Source: Methylotenera sp. (GTDB lineage: Bacteria; Pseudomonadota; Gammaproteobacteria; Burkholderiales; Methylophilaceae). Taken from it: 50,741 nucleotides of DNA. The translations under genes were made by a program, and so were the position numbers. Every line of letters starts with the position of its first letter. The stretch's first letter is position 1. Shown here piece after piece: positions 1-8,789 of the stretch. The notes under the pieces were generated by a model, which was not told where the DNA came from, made no database searches, and worked only from the letters and a program-made list of their open reading frames with translations. The DNA lies in assembly GCA_017880905.1 (NCBI GenBank), contig JADGRO010000039.1, positions 1 through 50,741 of the forward strand. Direction: 5' to 3'.

Positions 1-464
1 CCGAGTAATGTTTGGTCGTTCAAGATAGCATCTTGACCGAATAAACCTAAATCTTTACCGATTTTGATAGAACCCCATGATTTGTCGCCAAATGTCATGA
101 ATGCTTGACGGAACTCAGAAGCAGAACCACCTGATAATGCGTGTTTTGAAGAAGCGCCTGGTTGGAAGCTGGTAGTCCATGAAACGTCTAAATCATTTTC
201 ACGGGTTTTAGCACTGATACCTAACCATGATGGCAAAAGACCAGTATTGATTGAAGATGCACTGCTACCTTGTACGCCTTTTGTATTGGCTAAACCACCG
301 GCAATTACATTGCTGTCGCTGCTGTTATTGTGGATGTAGTAAGCATTTACGTTACCGCCAATGTCTACTGTCCAATCGCCAGCTGGAATTGTGATCCCAG
401 CGTTAGCGCTTGAAGCTACAGCTAATAACGCTGACGCTACTGCTAAACTTAATTTCGTTTTCAT
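1..464 (-). CDS. Outer-membrane porin, N-terminal part (truncated by window edge)
   Basis: An open frame runs off the left edge from an ATG at 464. The first 22 or so residues form a typical Sec signal peptide (MKTKLSLAVASALLAV, then SSANA before the mature start). The mature part begins GITIPAGDWTVDIGGNVNAY and goes on with alternating polar/hydrophobic stretches such as FRQAFMTFGDKSWGSIKIGK, in the style of the first beta-strands of betaproteobacterial trimeric porins that admit small solutes across the outer membrane. A good ribosome-binding site (CTGGAGA, about 6 bases before the ATG) fixes the start. About 154 codons are visible, so roughly half or less of a porin; substrate preference cannot be read. 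It is divergently separated from nothing: dgt lies upstream on the same strand, 278 bases away, so the porin probably has its own promoter. Confidence 0.8.
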   Translation of the reverse strand, partial: MKTKLSLAVASALLAVASSANAGITIPAGDWTVDIGGNVNAYYIHNNSSDSNVIAGGLANTKGVQGSSASSINTGLLPSWLGISAKTRENDLDVSWTTSFQPGASSKHALSGGSASEFRQAFMTFGDKSWGSIKIGKDLGLFGQDAILNDQTLL

Positions 465-742
465 ATAAATCTCCAGTTTTTTTGTTTCTATAAAGTTTAC
501 TGCTATTTACTACTAAAGTACCCTCATTCTTGAAACCTTATTATCGCTAATCTAGTACCAAAAACGAGAAAGTTCGCGAACTCTCCCAATAAGACAAATT
601 TACATTTATTTACTAAGAAGGTAGGACAAGTATGCCAAAAGATAGCTTTTAAGGGCAAGTTATTTGTAGCTTTTTGCGACAGATTTAAGTGAATGTTGTA
701 ATAACGCAACATAATAACAACGTAATAATTTAGAATAAAGCC
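465..742. promoter_or_regulatory. AT-rich porin upstream region with a perfect 12-base palindrome
   Basis: This gap separates the end of dgt from the porin start, both on the minus strand. It holds a perfect palindrome AGTTCGCGAACT at 571-582, about 107-118 bases upstream of the porin ATG, and short AT-rich direct repeats near 690-730. The position suits an operator or activator site for porin expression, but no known regulator motif was recognised. A 62-codon open frame at 524-712 has no ribosome-binding site or recognisable product and is not taken as a gene. Confidence 0.35.
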
Positions 743-1861
743 TTATAAGTACTCTTCTACCGCAAACAGCCTGCGATGCTCACGAATAGCAAATCTATCT
801 GTCATGCCAGCAATATAATCCGCCACGGCGCGAGCTTTGTCATCTTTGGCATATTGTTGAAATTCTTGCGGCATTAAACCGATATCTGCCAAAAATACGG
901 CGAATAATTCGCGAATAATGCGCTCGGCCTTAGCACTCATACGGTTAACTTTATAATGCTGATATAAATTTTTGCGGAGAAATTGTTTGAGCGCGTGGTT
1001 TTTAGCGGTCATATCCTCGCTGAAGCTCACCAAATAAGGCGCTTGGCGAATATCTTGACTGTTTTTTGGGTTGATTTTTGCAATGTTTTTTGCGCTTTGT
1101 GTGCATAAATCGACCACCAGCACATTAATCATGCGGCGTATGGTTTCGTGAATGAGCCGTTTTTGCTCAAGTTTTGGGTATTTTGTCTTAACCAAATCGA
1201 GCTGCGAGGCAAATAATTCAACGCTTTGCAGCTGTTCGATAGTAATTAAACCTGAACGCAAACCATCATCAACATCATGATTGTTATAGGCAATTTCGTC
1301 GGCAAAGTTGGTCACTTGCGCCTCTAAACTTGGGTTGGTTTTATTAATAAAACGCAAACCAACATCGCCCAACTGCTTGGCGTTCTTAATCGAGCAATGC
1401 TTCAAAATGCCTTCGCGCAGCTCAAAAGTAAGGTTTAAGCCATCAAATTCCGCATAGCGCTGCTCAAGCTTATCTACCACGCGTAGCGATTGCAAATTAT
1501 GCTCAAAACCACCGTAATCGCGCATGCAGGAGTTCAAAGCATCTTGTCCAGCATGGCCAAATGGCGTATGGCCGAGGTCGTGTGCCAGCGCGATAGCTTC
1601 AGTTAAATCTTCATGCAGATAAAGCGTGCGGGCGATGCCGCGTGCGAGTTGCGCGACTTCTAAGCTGTGGGTTAAGCGGGTACGGAATAAATCACCCTCG
1701 TGATTCACAAATACTTGCGTTTTATATTCCAAACGGCGAAAGGCGGTAGAGTGAATAATACGATCGCGATCGCGTTGAAAAGCATTGCGGAAAGGCGAGG
1801 CAGGCTCATCAAAGTGGCGTCCTAGCGTGTTCTCAGGATTTGCGGCATAACTAGCTAGCAT
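743..1861 (-). CDS. dgt: Deoxyguanosinetriphosphate triphosphohydrolase-like protein (HD superfamily)
   Basis: The protein (372 residues) belongs to the dGTPase-like HD phosphohydrolases, which cleave dNTPs to deoxynucleosides and tripolyphosphate in the cytoplasm. The HD metal site is visible: His65 in THSLEV, then His94-Asp95 in [13 protein letters not shown], and a later Asp in the NFADEIAY segment. The amino-terminal GRHFDEP and [20 protein letters not shown] segments are typical of this subfamily, and the length is normal for the shorter type 2 members. It is the last gene of the minus-strand run pilM-N-O-P-Q-aroK-aroB-dgt, with 3 bases between it and aroB, so cotranscription is likely. 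The substrate preference among dNTPs cannot be deduced from sequence. Confidence 0.95.
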   Translation of the reverse strand: MLASYAANPENTLGRHFDEPASPFRNAFQRDRDRIIHSTAFRRLEYKTQVFVNHEGDLFRTRLTHSLEVAQLARGIARTLYLHEDLTEAIALAHDLGHTPFGHAGQDALNSCMRDYGGFEHNLQSLRVVDKLEQRYAEFDGLNLTFELREGILKHCSIKNAKQLGDVGLRFINKTNPSLEAQVTNFADEIAYNNHDVDDGLRSGLITIEQLQSVELFASQLDLVKTKYPKLEQKRLIHETIRRMINVLVVDLCTQSAKNIAKINPKNSQDIRQAPYLVSFSEDMTAKNHALKQFLRKNLYQHYKVNRMSAKAERIIRELFAVFLADIGLMPQEFQQYAKDDKARAVADYIAGMTDRFAIREHRRLFAVEEYL

Positions 1862-1864
1862 TGG

Positions 1865-2947
1865 CTAAGCAATCGCCTCAAGGGTTTGTTTTAGCTTGTC
1901 TGCATCATAATCACTAGTAATTAACGCGTTGCCTATACCTTGCTGCAACACGAGCCTAATTTTGCCGTCAATCACTTTTTTATCTAAGCCCATTAAATCA
2001 AGGTATTTTTCTACGCCCAGTTTTGGCGCATCGAGTGGCAAGTTGGCTGCAGTAAACACTGCGTAGATACGCTGAATATCTGCACTTGTTAGCCACCCCA
2101 TGCGTTGCGATAAATCTGCGGCCAGCATAGTACCCGCGGCCACTGCCTCACCATGCAGCCACACGCCATATCCCATGGCGTTTTCTATTGCGTGGGCGAA
2201 AGTATGGCCCAGATTAAGCAGAGCACGTTCGCCCACTTCGTGTTCATCGGCTGCAACTACCTCAGCTTTATTTTTGCACGAGCGGTAAATCGCATAAGTA
2301 GTCACCGCTTCATCTAGCGCCATGAGTTTGCTCATATTGATTTCTAGCCAATCAAAAAAATCTGCATCGCGGATAAGACCATATTTAATGACTTCTGCCA
2401 CACCTGCAGAGAGCTCACGCTGTGGCAAGGTTTGGAGTGTATCAATATCAGCCAACACAACTTTAGGCTGATAAAACGCACCAATCATGTTTTTGCCTAA
2501 AGGATGATTGATGCCGGTTTTACCGCCAACACTTGAATCTACTTGCGCAAGCAGCGTGGTGGGAATTTGGATAAACGGGACGCCACGCAAATATGTTGCT
2601 GCAGCGTAACCTGTTAAATCGCCAATAACCCCGCCGCCAAGTGCAATTATTGTAGTGCTACGCTCACAGCGATTTTCAAGTAAAGCATCATAAATTTGGT
2701 TTAGCGTTTCACTATTTTTACATGCTTCGCCGTCAGGTAAAATAATTTCAATCACGCTGAAGCCCGCATCGCGCAAAGGCTGAGCGAGATTTTCAAGGTA
2801 CAAGGGTGCTACGGTAGTGTTAGTAATAATTGCTACCTGTTTGCGCTTTAAGTGCGGCAAAATTAAATTGGTCTGGCTAATCAAACCACTGCCAATGTGT
2901 ATTGGGTAGGCGCGGTCACCAAGTGCGACTTGTAGAGTTTGTATCAT
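1865..2947 (-). CDS. aroB: 3-dehydroquinate synthase
   Basis: AroB converts DAHP to 3-dehydroquinate, the second step of the shikimate pathway, using NAD and a divalent metal. At 360 residues it has the usual family length. The NAD-binding segment [14 protein letters not shown] lies at about 103-117, followed by [18 protein letters not shown]. The metal ligands are Glu185 (VAEVIKYG), His248 ([10 protein letters not shown]) and His265 (LHGEAVAAG). The start overlaps the aroK stop by 4 bases (ATGA), so the two are translationally coupled; the chorismate they help make feeds the trp operon located further along the window. Confidence 0.98.
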   Translation of the reverse strand: MIQTLQVALGDRAYPIHIGSGLISQTNLILPHLKRKQVAIITNTTVAPLYLENLAQPLRDAGFSVIEIILPDGEACKNSETLNQIYDALLENRCERSTTIIALGGGVIGDLTGYAAATYLRGVPFIQIPTTLLAQVDSSVGGKTGINHPLGKNMIGAFYQPKVVLADIDTLQTLPQRELSAGVAEVIKYGLIRDADFFDWLEINMSKLMALDEAVTTYAIYRSCKNKAEVVAADEHEVGERALLNLGHTFAHAIENAMGYGVWLHGEAVAAGTMLAADLSQRMGWLTSADIQRIYAVFTAANLPLDAPKLGVEKYLDLMGLDKKVIDGKIRLVLQQGIGNALITSDYDADKLKQTLEAIA

Positions 2948-3477
2948 AATTCGGCTAACGATTTTTCTATTTGGTCGAGTATATTGGCTACAGATTGATT
3001 GCCAGTATCAAAGATTAGCGTAGCGGTTTCTGTGTAGAGCGGGTTACGCTCAGCATAAAGCTGCTCTAGTTTTGCGCGAATATCCACGTTTTGCAGTAAA
3101 GGCCGGTGCTTATCATTGCGCGTTCTATGCCATAACTCATTCACATTAGCGCGCAGATAAATCACCGTGCCATTTGCCTGTAACAATTTCCTATTTTCTT
3201 CAGTAATCACTGCACCGCCACCAGTAGCCATTACAATATTTTTTAGCCTGGTGAGGTCTTGAACGACTGCCGTTTCACGTTTGCGAAAACCACTTTCACC
3301 TTCAAGATCGAAAATGACCGGTATTTTAACACCTGTGCGTTTTTCAATCTCGTGATCGGTATCATAAAATGTTTTGCCCAGCTGTTTGGCTAATATTTTT
3401 CCAATAGTGGTTTTACCAGCGCCCATCAAGCCAATAAAATAAATGTTATTTTTGCCATTTGTCATATTTTTGGCCAC
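2944..3477 (-). CDS. aroK: Shikimate kinase
   Basis: AroK phosphorylates shikimate at the 3-OH with ATP. The P-loop GLMGAGKTT is at 16-24, the shikimate-binding [11 protein letters not shown] at 39-49, the second glycine-rich loop ATGGGAV at 84-90, and the lid segment NDKHRPLL near 118-125. The longest frame begins with GTG at 3477; an ATG 12 bases further in (3465) gives a protein of 173 residues and is equally plausible, since neither has a convincing ribosome-binding site. The start lies immediately after a hairpin plus T-run that resembles a terminator for the pilus operon, so how aroK is transcribed (read-through or its own promoter) is open. Confidence 0.97.
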   Translation of the reverse strand: MAKNMTNGKNNIYFIGLMGAGKTTIGKILAKQLGKTFYDTDHEIEKRTGVKIPVIFDLEGESGFRKRETAVVQDLTRLKNIVMATGGGAVITEENRKLLQANGTVIYLRANVNELWHRTRNDKHRPLLQNVDIRAKLEQLYAERNPLYTETATLIFDTGNQSVANILDQIEKSLAEL

Positions 3478-3480
3478 AAT

Positions 3481-3515
3481 AAAAAATGCCTACCATGGTT
3501 AATGATAGGCATTTT
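3481..3515 (-). terminator. Hairpin with T-run between pilQ and aroK
   Basis: In the minus direction a perfect 10-base stem (AAAATGCCTA with TAGGCATTTT, 3506-3515 and 3483-3492) encloses a 13-base loop and is followed by a run of six T (3481-3486). This is the form of a Rho-independent terminator at the end of pilMNOPQ. The T-run ends only 4 bases before the GTG start of aroK, so a transcript that stops here would exclude aroK, and any aroK message must read through or begin just upstream. The stem is AT-rich apart from a GCC/GGC core, so termination may be partial. Confidence 0.55.
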
Positions 3516-3552
3516 AACGTAAAAGGTAAAGCGAGCGTTCTGTCAGAACGAA

Positions 3553-5691
3553 TTAACGCAATTCTAAACTTTCATCCATAATTTTTGGTGTAATAAAGAT
3601 GAGTAGTTCAGTTTTATCGTCTTGTTTGGTTCTATGCTTAAACACATTTCCAATAATGGGTAAGTCACCGAAGAAAGGCACTTTGTCTACATCATTACGC
3701 TCAGTTTGCTCGTAGATACCTCCAAGTACGGCGGTTTCACCATTTGTTACTAACACTTGTGTGTTTACACTCTGCGTATTAATCGCAGGCCCGGCTGGAG
3801 TAAGTACACCCTGGCTATCTTTCCTCACCTCTAAATCCATAATGATTTTTTCATCTGGGGTAATTTGTGGTGTTACTTCAAGACTTAGCTCTGCCTTTTT
3901 GAAAGCAACGTTAGCCGCACCACTACTAGAAGCTTGCAGATAAGGAATTTCGACGCCTTGTGCAATCCTCGCTTTTTGCTGATTGGCCGTGGTTACGCGT
4001 GGACTAGATACAATTTTGCCACGTTTATCACTTTCAAGTGCGGTAAGTTCTAAATTGAGTAACAACCCAGCAGGCAGCCTAAACAAACTAAAAGCAACAG
4101 TACCAAATGCATTAGCCACGGGTAAATTTGAGTTTAGGCCGCCTGTATTACCTAACGCTGAAGCGATTGTAGTTGAACCTGTAGCGCTACCTGTATTGTT
4201 TAACGTACCCCCAATACTAAGGGCATTATTCCCGCCATCGCTTTTTGCCGCATGTTGCACACCAAATCTAGCACCCAATTCTTTTGCAAACTTATCGTCC
4301 GCAATTACTATACGTGATTCGATCATCACTTGTTTCACAGGCACATCTGTTTTATTAATAATATCTTGAATTTCCTCTAGTTTTTTTGCCGTATCTTGAA
4401 TAAATAGCGTATTGGTGCGAGGATCCCACACAGCACTACCACGTTTCGAGAGGATGCTCTTGTTTTGGCCACTGCCGCTAGAATTTGTGCCTGTAATAAT
4501 ATCTTTAAATGCCTCTGCTTTTTGATATTTCAGCGTAAATACTTCTGTTCGTAATGGCTCCAAATCTTGAATTGCGCTAGAAGCTTCTAGTTGGGCTTTT
4601 TCTTTGGCTGCAACTTCTTCTGCCGGAGCAACGGTAATTACATTACCAACTTTGCGCATGGCAAGCCCTTTATTTTGCATGATGATATCCATGGCCTGAT
4701 CCCAAGGTACATCTTTTAATCTTAAGGTCAGGCTACCAGTAACCGTATCACTAGCAATGATATTTAGTCCTGTAAAGTCTGCAATCACTTGCAAAACAGA
4801 ACGAACTTCAATGTTTTGGAAATTGAGTGATAATTTTTCGCCCGAATAACCTGGTTTTGAACCTTTAACTAGCTTATTAGGATCTTCAATTACTTGGCGC
4901 ACATCGATAATAAATTTATTATCTGCCTGATAAGCAGACTGCTCCCACTCACCCTTAGGCTCAATCACCATGCGTCCATTTTTGCCTTGTTTCATTGTAT
5001 CCACATATAAAACCGGCGTATTAAAATTTATCACATTTAGACGACGTTGCAATTCAGTTGGCACATCGGTATTCACAAAGTCAACGACTATGAGCTTGCC
5101 TTTTTGTTTAATATTAATACCAGTATTTGGGTCTGATAAATCAACAATGATGCGGCCTTCGCCATTTTTACCACGTGCAAAATCAACATTAGAAATTGAG
5201 TGCTCTTGATTGCTGCTAGCTGTGGATTCCGCAAATCGGGTTTCGTTAAGTGTGTTAGCGGTTGTTTCACTTCCTTGTAAGGTAATAATCACGTCATTTC
5301 CGTTCAAAACGGCGTTATAATTCACGTTTCTGGTCAAATTCAACACCATCCTTGTACGGCCTTTAGCTTGGGCCAAGGAAACACTTTTCAACGCGCCTTG
5401 CCCACTTGGAATGTTACTTTTCGCTAGGCCGTTTGCCGTTTGAGGGAAATCTAAAGCAATTCTTGCAGGATTATTAAGTGTAAAGCCTGCAGGAGGATTA
5501 GTAAGTGCCTCCGTCAAGTGAACTCGAATGCTGACACGTCCTCCCGGAAGTGCAGAAAAATCGATATTCTCAATTTTATTGCTCAACAAATCTTCGTCTG
5601 CCGCATAAGCATTACCAAATAGGCCTATACAGATTAGCAGCATCGTTGCAAATAGTTTAGTTATCATTTTAATCATATCCGTTCCCATCAT
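3553..5691 (-). CDS. pilQ: Type IV pilus secretin PilQ
   Basis: PilQ forms the outer-membrane ring through which type IV pili leave the cell. The 712-residue protein has a signal peptide (MIKMITKLFATMLLICIG, then NAYA before the mature start), two AMIN peptidoglycan-binding domains (about 37-140 and 165-265), an STN/N0 domain (about 285-360, with SLNFQNIEVRSVLQVIADFT), an N1 domain (about 380-460) and the C-terminal secretin domain. The family signature VPFFGDLPIIGNVFKHRT followed by TELLIFITPKIM is near the end. The frame begins MMGTDMIKM; the Met-Ile-Lys start at codon 6 would give a more compact signal peptide. It begins directly after the pilP stop and is the last gene of the pilMNOPQ operon. 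Confidence 0.97.
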   Translation of the reverse strand: MMGTDMIKMITKLFATMLLICIGLFGNAYAADEDLLSNKIENIDFSALPGGRVSIRVHLTEALTNPPAGFTLNNPARIALDFPQTANGLAKSNIPSGQGALKSVSLAQAKGRTRMVLNLTRNVNYNAVLNGNDVIITLQGSETTANTLNETRFAESTASSNQEHSISNVDFARGKNGEGRIIVDLSDPNTGINIKQKGKLIVVDFVNTDVPTELQRRLNVINFNTPVLYVDTMKQGKNGRMVIEPKGEWEQSAYQADNKFIIDVRQVIEDPNKLVKGSKPGYSGEKLSLNFQNIEVRSVLQVIADFTGLNIIASDTVTGSLTLRLKDVPWDQAMDIIMQNKGLAMRKVGNVITVAPAEEVAAKEKAQLEASSAIQDLEPLRTEVFTLKYQKAEAFKDIITGTNSSGSGQNKSILSKRGSAVWDPRTNTLFIQDTAKKLEEIQDIINKTDVPVKQVMIESRIVIADDKFAKELGARFGVQHAAKSDGGNNALSIGGTLNNTGSATGSTTIASALGNTGGLNSNLPVANAFGTVAFSLFRLPAGLLLNLELTALESDKRGKIVSSPRVTTANQQKARIAQGVEIPYLQASSSGAANVAFKKAELSLEVTPQITPDEKIIMDLEVRKDSQGVLTPAGPAINTQSVNTQVLVTNGETAVLGGIYEQTERNDVDKVPFFGDLPIIGNVFKHRTKQDDKTELLIFITPKIMDESLELR

Positions 5692-6231
5692 TTATTCTTG
5701 CAGATTAATACTAGCAGTACGTTCTACCCAATCGCCGGATAGGTCATCTTGAATAATTTCTTTAAGTGATATTGCAGTTTCGTTAATTTGTGTCACTAGA
5801 CCAAAATTAGGACCCATATAGTTTCCCACTTTCACTTGCTGCAAAGTGTTATCTGGCGTTTTAACTAAGGCATAAGTGAACTTATTTTTGCTCAGCAACC
5901 CAACATATTTCAAACTTTCTAGCGGATAAGCCTCTAGTGCTTCTTTAGGGCGGTTTGTATTGGGTTGCATGGCACTCGATTTACCAGTCGCCTTGCGTGC
6001 TTTGAAAGGATCCGACAAGGTGCCGTCGGCATTATATTGCATTGGGGTATATGGTAACACCTCTGGCAATGGCTCAACGCCTTTACTCATATCATTAGCT
6101 GCAGTAGCCATGAATTTATCCAGATCATCACCTTTATCACCACTGCAAGCCCCCAGCAAGCTACCTGTTAAGATAACAAGTACTAAGTTCAAAAAGGTGC
6201 GCGGTACTAATGTTATGTTTTTACGCATCAT
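5692..6231 (-). CDS. pilP: Type IV pilus assembly lipoprotein PilP
   Basis: PilP is the inner-membrane lipoprotein that connects the PilN-PilO dimer to the PilQ secretin across the periplasm. The 179-residue sequence starts with a lipoprotein signal ending in LLGAC, lipid-acceptor Cys29. The C-terminal part (PLESLKYVGLL...TYALVKTPDNTLQQVKVGNYMG...GLVTQINETAISLKEII) is the compact beta-sandwich (HR) domain typical of PilP. It overlaps pilO by 4 bases and is flush with pilQ, so the order pilM-N-O-P-Q is tightly coupled. Confidence 0.95.
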   Translation of the reverse strand: MMRKNITLVPRTFLNLVLVILTGSLLGACSGDKGDDLDKFMATAANDMSKGVEPLPEVLPYTPMQYNADGTLSDPFKARKATGKSSAMQPNTNRPKEALEAYPLESLKYVGLLSKNKFTYALVKTPDNTLQQVKVGNYMGPNFGLVTQINETAISLKEIIQDDLSGDWVERTASINLQE

Positions 6232-6854
6232 TTTTTAACTGTGGCCGCTTTTTTGGCCGCAACCTCAGAAGAATCTAAATAACGATAAGTTTTTGCCACC
6301 GCTTCCATTGTCAACACACTATCTTTGGCGTCCCTGTTTAAAGGAGCGATTGATAAATCGTTTAATGTAACAATTCTTGATAATTTAGAAATATCGGTCG
6401 CAAACGCCCCAATATCATGGTATGTACCTTTGATTTTGATCGAAATGGGCATCTCGGCATAAAAAGCCGCAACGGTTTCTTGGCCTGGTTTAAATAAATC
6501 AAACTCTAACCCTCGACCTAGGCCTGCCTGATTTATGTCGGTTAATAAACCATCCATCTGAGATTTATCTGGCAATTGTTTCAACAAAGCACCGAAGGTT
6601 TTTTCGATATCAACCATTTGTTGCCTATATGCATCTATTTTGATAGCTTGCGCTTTTTTGGTTAAAAACACTTTGCGCAATTCCTCCTCTTTAGCCTTTG
6701 CCTGATCAATCTCAGCAATTTGGTCACTCCATAAAAACCAATAACCAAGGCCAATCAAAATTATAAATAAAACACTAAGCAACACCAGCTTAGCGGGCAC
6801 TGGCATATCACCTGCATTTTTGAAATTAATATTATTAAAATCTTCTAATTTCAT
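6228..6854 (-). CDS. pilO: Type IV pilus inner-membrane protein PilO
   Basis: PilO pairs with PilN in the inner-membrane alignment subcomplex of the pilus machine. The 208-residue protein has a short cytoplasmic start, one membrane helix (LVLLSVLFIILIGLGYWFLW, about 23-42), a periplasmic coiled coil (AEIDQAKAKEEELRKVFLTKKAQ onwards, about 48-90) and the ferredoxin-like periplasmic domain with PISIKIKGTYHDIGAFATDIS, the most conserved PilO segment. It overlaps pilN by one base and pilP by four. Family length is normal. Confidence 0.95.
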   Translation of the reverse strand: MKLEDFNNINFKNAGDMPVPAKLVLLSVLFIILIGLGYWFLWSDQIAEIDQAKAKEEELRKVFLTKKAQAIKIDAYRQQMVDIEKTFGALLKQLPDKSQMDGLLTDINQAGLGRGLEFDLFKPGQETVAAFYAEMPISIKIKGTYHDIGAFATDISKLSRIVTLNDLSIAPLNRDAKDSVLTMEAVAKTYRYLDSSEVAAKKAATVKK

Positions 6855-7432
6855 TATTTTGCTCCCATCTTCTTGGGTGCTTCTTCTACTTTTTGTGCTT
6901 TTAAACTTACAATTAAAGTAAAATTATTCTGCTTAATGTTATTCACTGTAGCTGATTGAATTTCAATCAAATTAGGTGATTCCAGCCAATTGGAAACACT
7001 CAAATTTCTCACCAGTGTTGCAACACGCGCATTGGTGTCGGCCACGCCTTGCAAAGTAATCTGATTACCAACCTGTTTAATACTTTTTAGATACAAGCCT
7101 TCTGGCAATTGACGTGTCAACTCGTCTAATATCACCACTGCTTGACTGCGATTTGTTTGTAAATTCTCAACAACATGCTTACGTTCTAACACGTTATTAA
7201 TTTGATCTTTTAGATTTTTAATATCTGCAATTTCTTTATCTAAACTGGTAATTGCTTTCTCTAATCGACCGTTTCTTTCCAGTTGCGAACTTTTTTGCGC
7301 TCCGAGAAATGTCCATCCAGAAAACACCACCGCGCCTGCCGCCACTGCTGCCATAAGTGCCATAAGACCAAATTGGCGTTGGCGTTCAGCACGCTTTATT
7401 TGACGATGTGGAAGTAAATTAATACGCATCAT
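6854..7432 (-). CDS. pilN: Type IV pilus inner-membrane protein PilN
   Basis: PilN has a conserved cytoplasmic tail, here MMRINLLPHRQIKRAERQRQ, that docks into the groove of PilM. A single membrane helix follows (about 24-45), then a coiled coil (about 50-90, ITSLDKEIADIKNLKDQINNV) and a periplasmic fold with LTRQLPEGLYLKSIKQVGNQ. The protein is 192 residues, normal for the family. It starts one base after the pilM stop and overlaps pilO by one base. Confidence 0.95.
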   Translation of the reverse strand: MMRINLLPHRQIKRAERQRQFGLMALMAAVAAGAVVFSGWTFLGAQKSSQLERNGRLEKAITSLDKEIADIKNLKDQINNVLERKHVVENLQTNRSQAVVILDELTRQLPEGLYLKSIKQVGNQITLQGVADTNARVATLVRNLSVSNWLESPNLIEIQSATVNNIKQNNFTLIVSLKAQKVEEAPKKMGAK

Positions 7433-7433
7433 G

Positions 7434-8522
7434 CTAAGTCACCCCGCGCATCGCAAGGCCGCAAGCAATTAGCAGCGCCGGCGCATCAATTGCAATCTGT
7501 TGCTGCTTCAGTTTTGAACCTGATGACATTGATTGAAACGGATTAGCTACTATGGTATTGACTTGTGTGCGATCTTGCACCATCACGTCAATGGCCGGAA
7601 TCGCGGCACAGCCTCCTGCCAACACGATATGGTCAACACGGTTATATTGCGTGGAGCTGGTAAAAAACTGTAATGCACGTGCCACTTCTGTCGATAGTGA
7701 TTGCATGAAAGGCTGTAAAACTTCGTTCTCGTAACTCTCAGGCAAGCCACCTTTACGTTTTGCAATTTCCGCTTCTTCAACCGACAAGCCAAAACGACGC
7801 TGAATTTCTTGTGTTAATTGTGATCCCCCAAAAGCCTGTTCGCGTGTATATACTGATACGTTGTTGTGCAACACATTGATATGCATCATCACAGCACCAA
7901 TATCCACAATCATCACGGTTTGATCTTTACCAGCATTGGGCAATTGATTCGCCACTAAGCTATAAGCGGCCTCCGTGGCGTAGGTGTCAACATCCATTAC
8001 CGTTACTTTAAGACCTGCATCTTCTGCTGCTGCAACGCGGTCTTCAATTTTCTCTTTACGCGCTGCTGCAATCAACACTTCAACCTCTTCGGAATTGTTA
8101 GGTGCTGGACCAATCACCTGAAAATCGATATTTACCTCCTCTAACGGGAAAGGAATGTATTGATTGGCTTCGGCTTCGACTTGTGCTTCCATATCCGCTT
8201 CACGCAACTCGGACGACATCAATACCTTTTTTGTAATCACCGCTGCAGAAGGTAAAGCAAGTGCAGTGCGCTTTTCACGAGAACCCAATAATTTCCATGC
8301 CAACTTAACGGCATCGGATACCTGCTCCAGCCCAGAAACATTACCATCTACAATGGCATCTTTAGGAATCGCAGCGATTGAATAACCCTCAAGACGATAC
8401 GTCCCCTTGCCAGAAGCCGACAGCTCTACCATTTTGACTGCTGAAGTACTAATATCAACCCCAATAAGAGGTAACGTACTTTCATTAAAAAAATCGAATT
8501 TCAAATTAAAATTCTCTTTCAA
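7434..8522 (-). CDS. pilM: Type IV pilus assembly protein PilM (actin-like)
   Basis: PilM is the cytoplasmic actin/FtsA-like protein that binds the PilN tail. Characteristic segments are IGVDISTSAVKMVELS near the start (phosphate-1 loop), VMIVDIGAVMMHINVLHNN (phosphate-2) and VDHIVLAGGCAAIPAIDVMV (adenosine region). No ATG is available at the 5-prime end: the frame opens with TTG at 8522, and a second TTG at 8504 (giving a start on MKFDFFNES) has a better-placed AGAG sequence 9-12 bases upstream, so 8504 may be the real start. Either way this first gene of the pilus operon seems to have a weak initiation site. The mrcA gene is divergent, 267 bases away. Confidence 0.95.
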   Translation of the reverse strand: MKENFNLKFDFFNESTLPLIGVDISTSAVKMVELSASGKGTYRLEGYSIAAIPKDAIVDGNVSGLEQVSDAVKLAWKLLGSREKRTALALPSAAVITKKVLMSSELREADMEAQVEAEANQYIPFPLEEVNIDFQVIGPAPNNSEEVEVLIAAARKEKIEDRVAAAEDAGLKVTVMDVDTYATEAAYSLVANQLPNAGKDQTVMIVDIGAVMMHINVLHNNVSVYTREQAFGGSQLTQEIQRRFGLSVEEAEIAKRKGGLPESYENEVLQPFMQSLSTEVARALQFFTSSTQYNRVDHIVLAGGCAAIPAIDVMVQDRTQVNTIVANPFQSMSSGSKLKQQQIAIDAPALLIACGLAMRGVT

Positions 8523-8789
8523 TATTCGTTAGTTATGCACAATAGTGATAATTTACATTAAATCCTAGCAACAACTTTAAGGCCTGTAAAGCAATTTTTT
8601 ATTTTAAATTTATTAAAAAGCTACATTTATCGCATATGTACCATTTTTAACACAGTCTATATAACTAATATAAATTTTTATTAAATTCTATATAATTATA
8701 TTATATTCTTTGTTTTGGCTAATTAGTATTGGCTGATATTCTGTTAGAATAGTAGTGTCTGGCATGATCCAATCCGTTAAAGCTTCTTT
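8523..8789. promoter_or_regulatory. Divergent AT-rich promoter region between pilM and mrcA
   Basis: This 267-base region is very AT-rich, especially 8590-8710, and must hold the promoters of the pilus operon (minus) and of PBP1A (plus). A candidate sigma-70 pair for mrcA is TTGGCT at 8715-8720 with TATTCT 16 bases later, leaving a leader of about 40 bases; the match is modest. The adjacency of pilMNOPQ and ponA/mrcA in opposite directions is a well-known conserved arrangement. No RNA gene or open frame of note is seen. Confidence 0.35.

Noticed and set aside
524-712. 62-codon open frame (minus) upstream of the porin
   Set aside because: No ribosome-binding site, no recognisable domain, AT-rich intergenic composition; better explained as chance in the porin control region.
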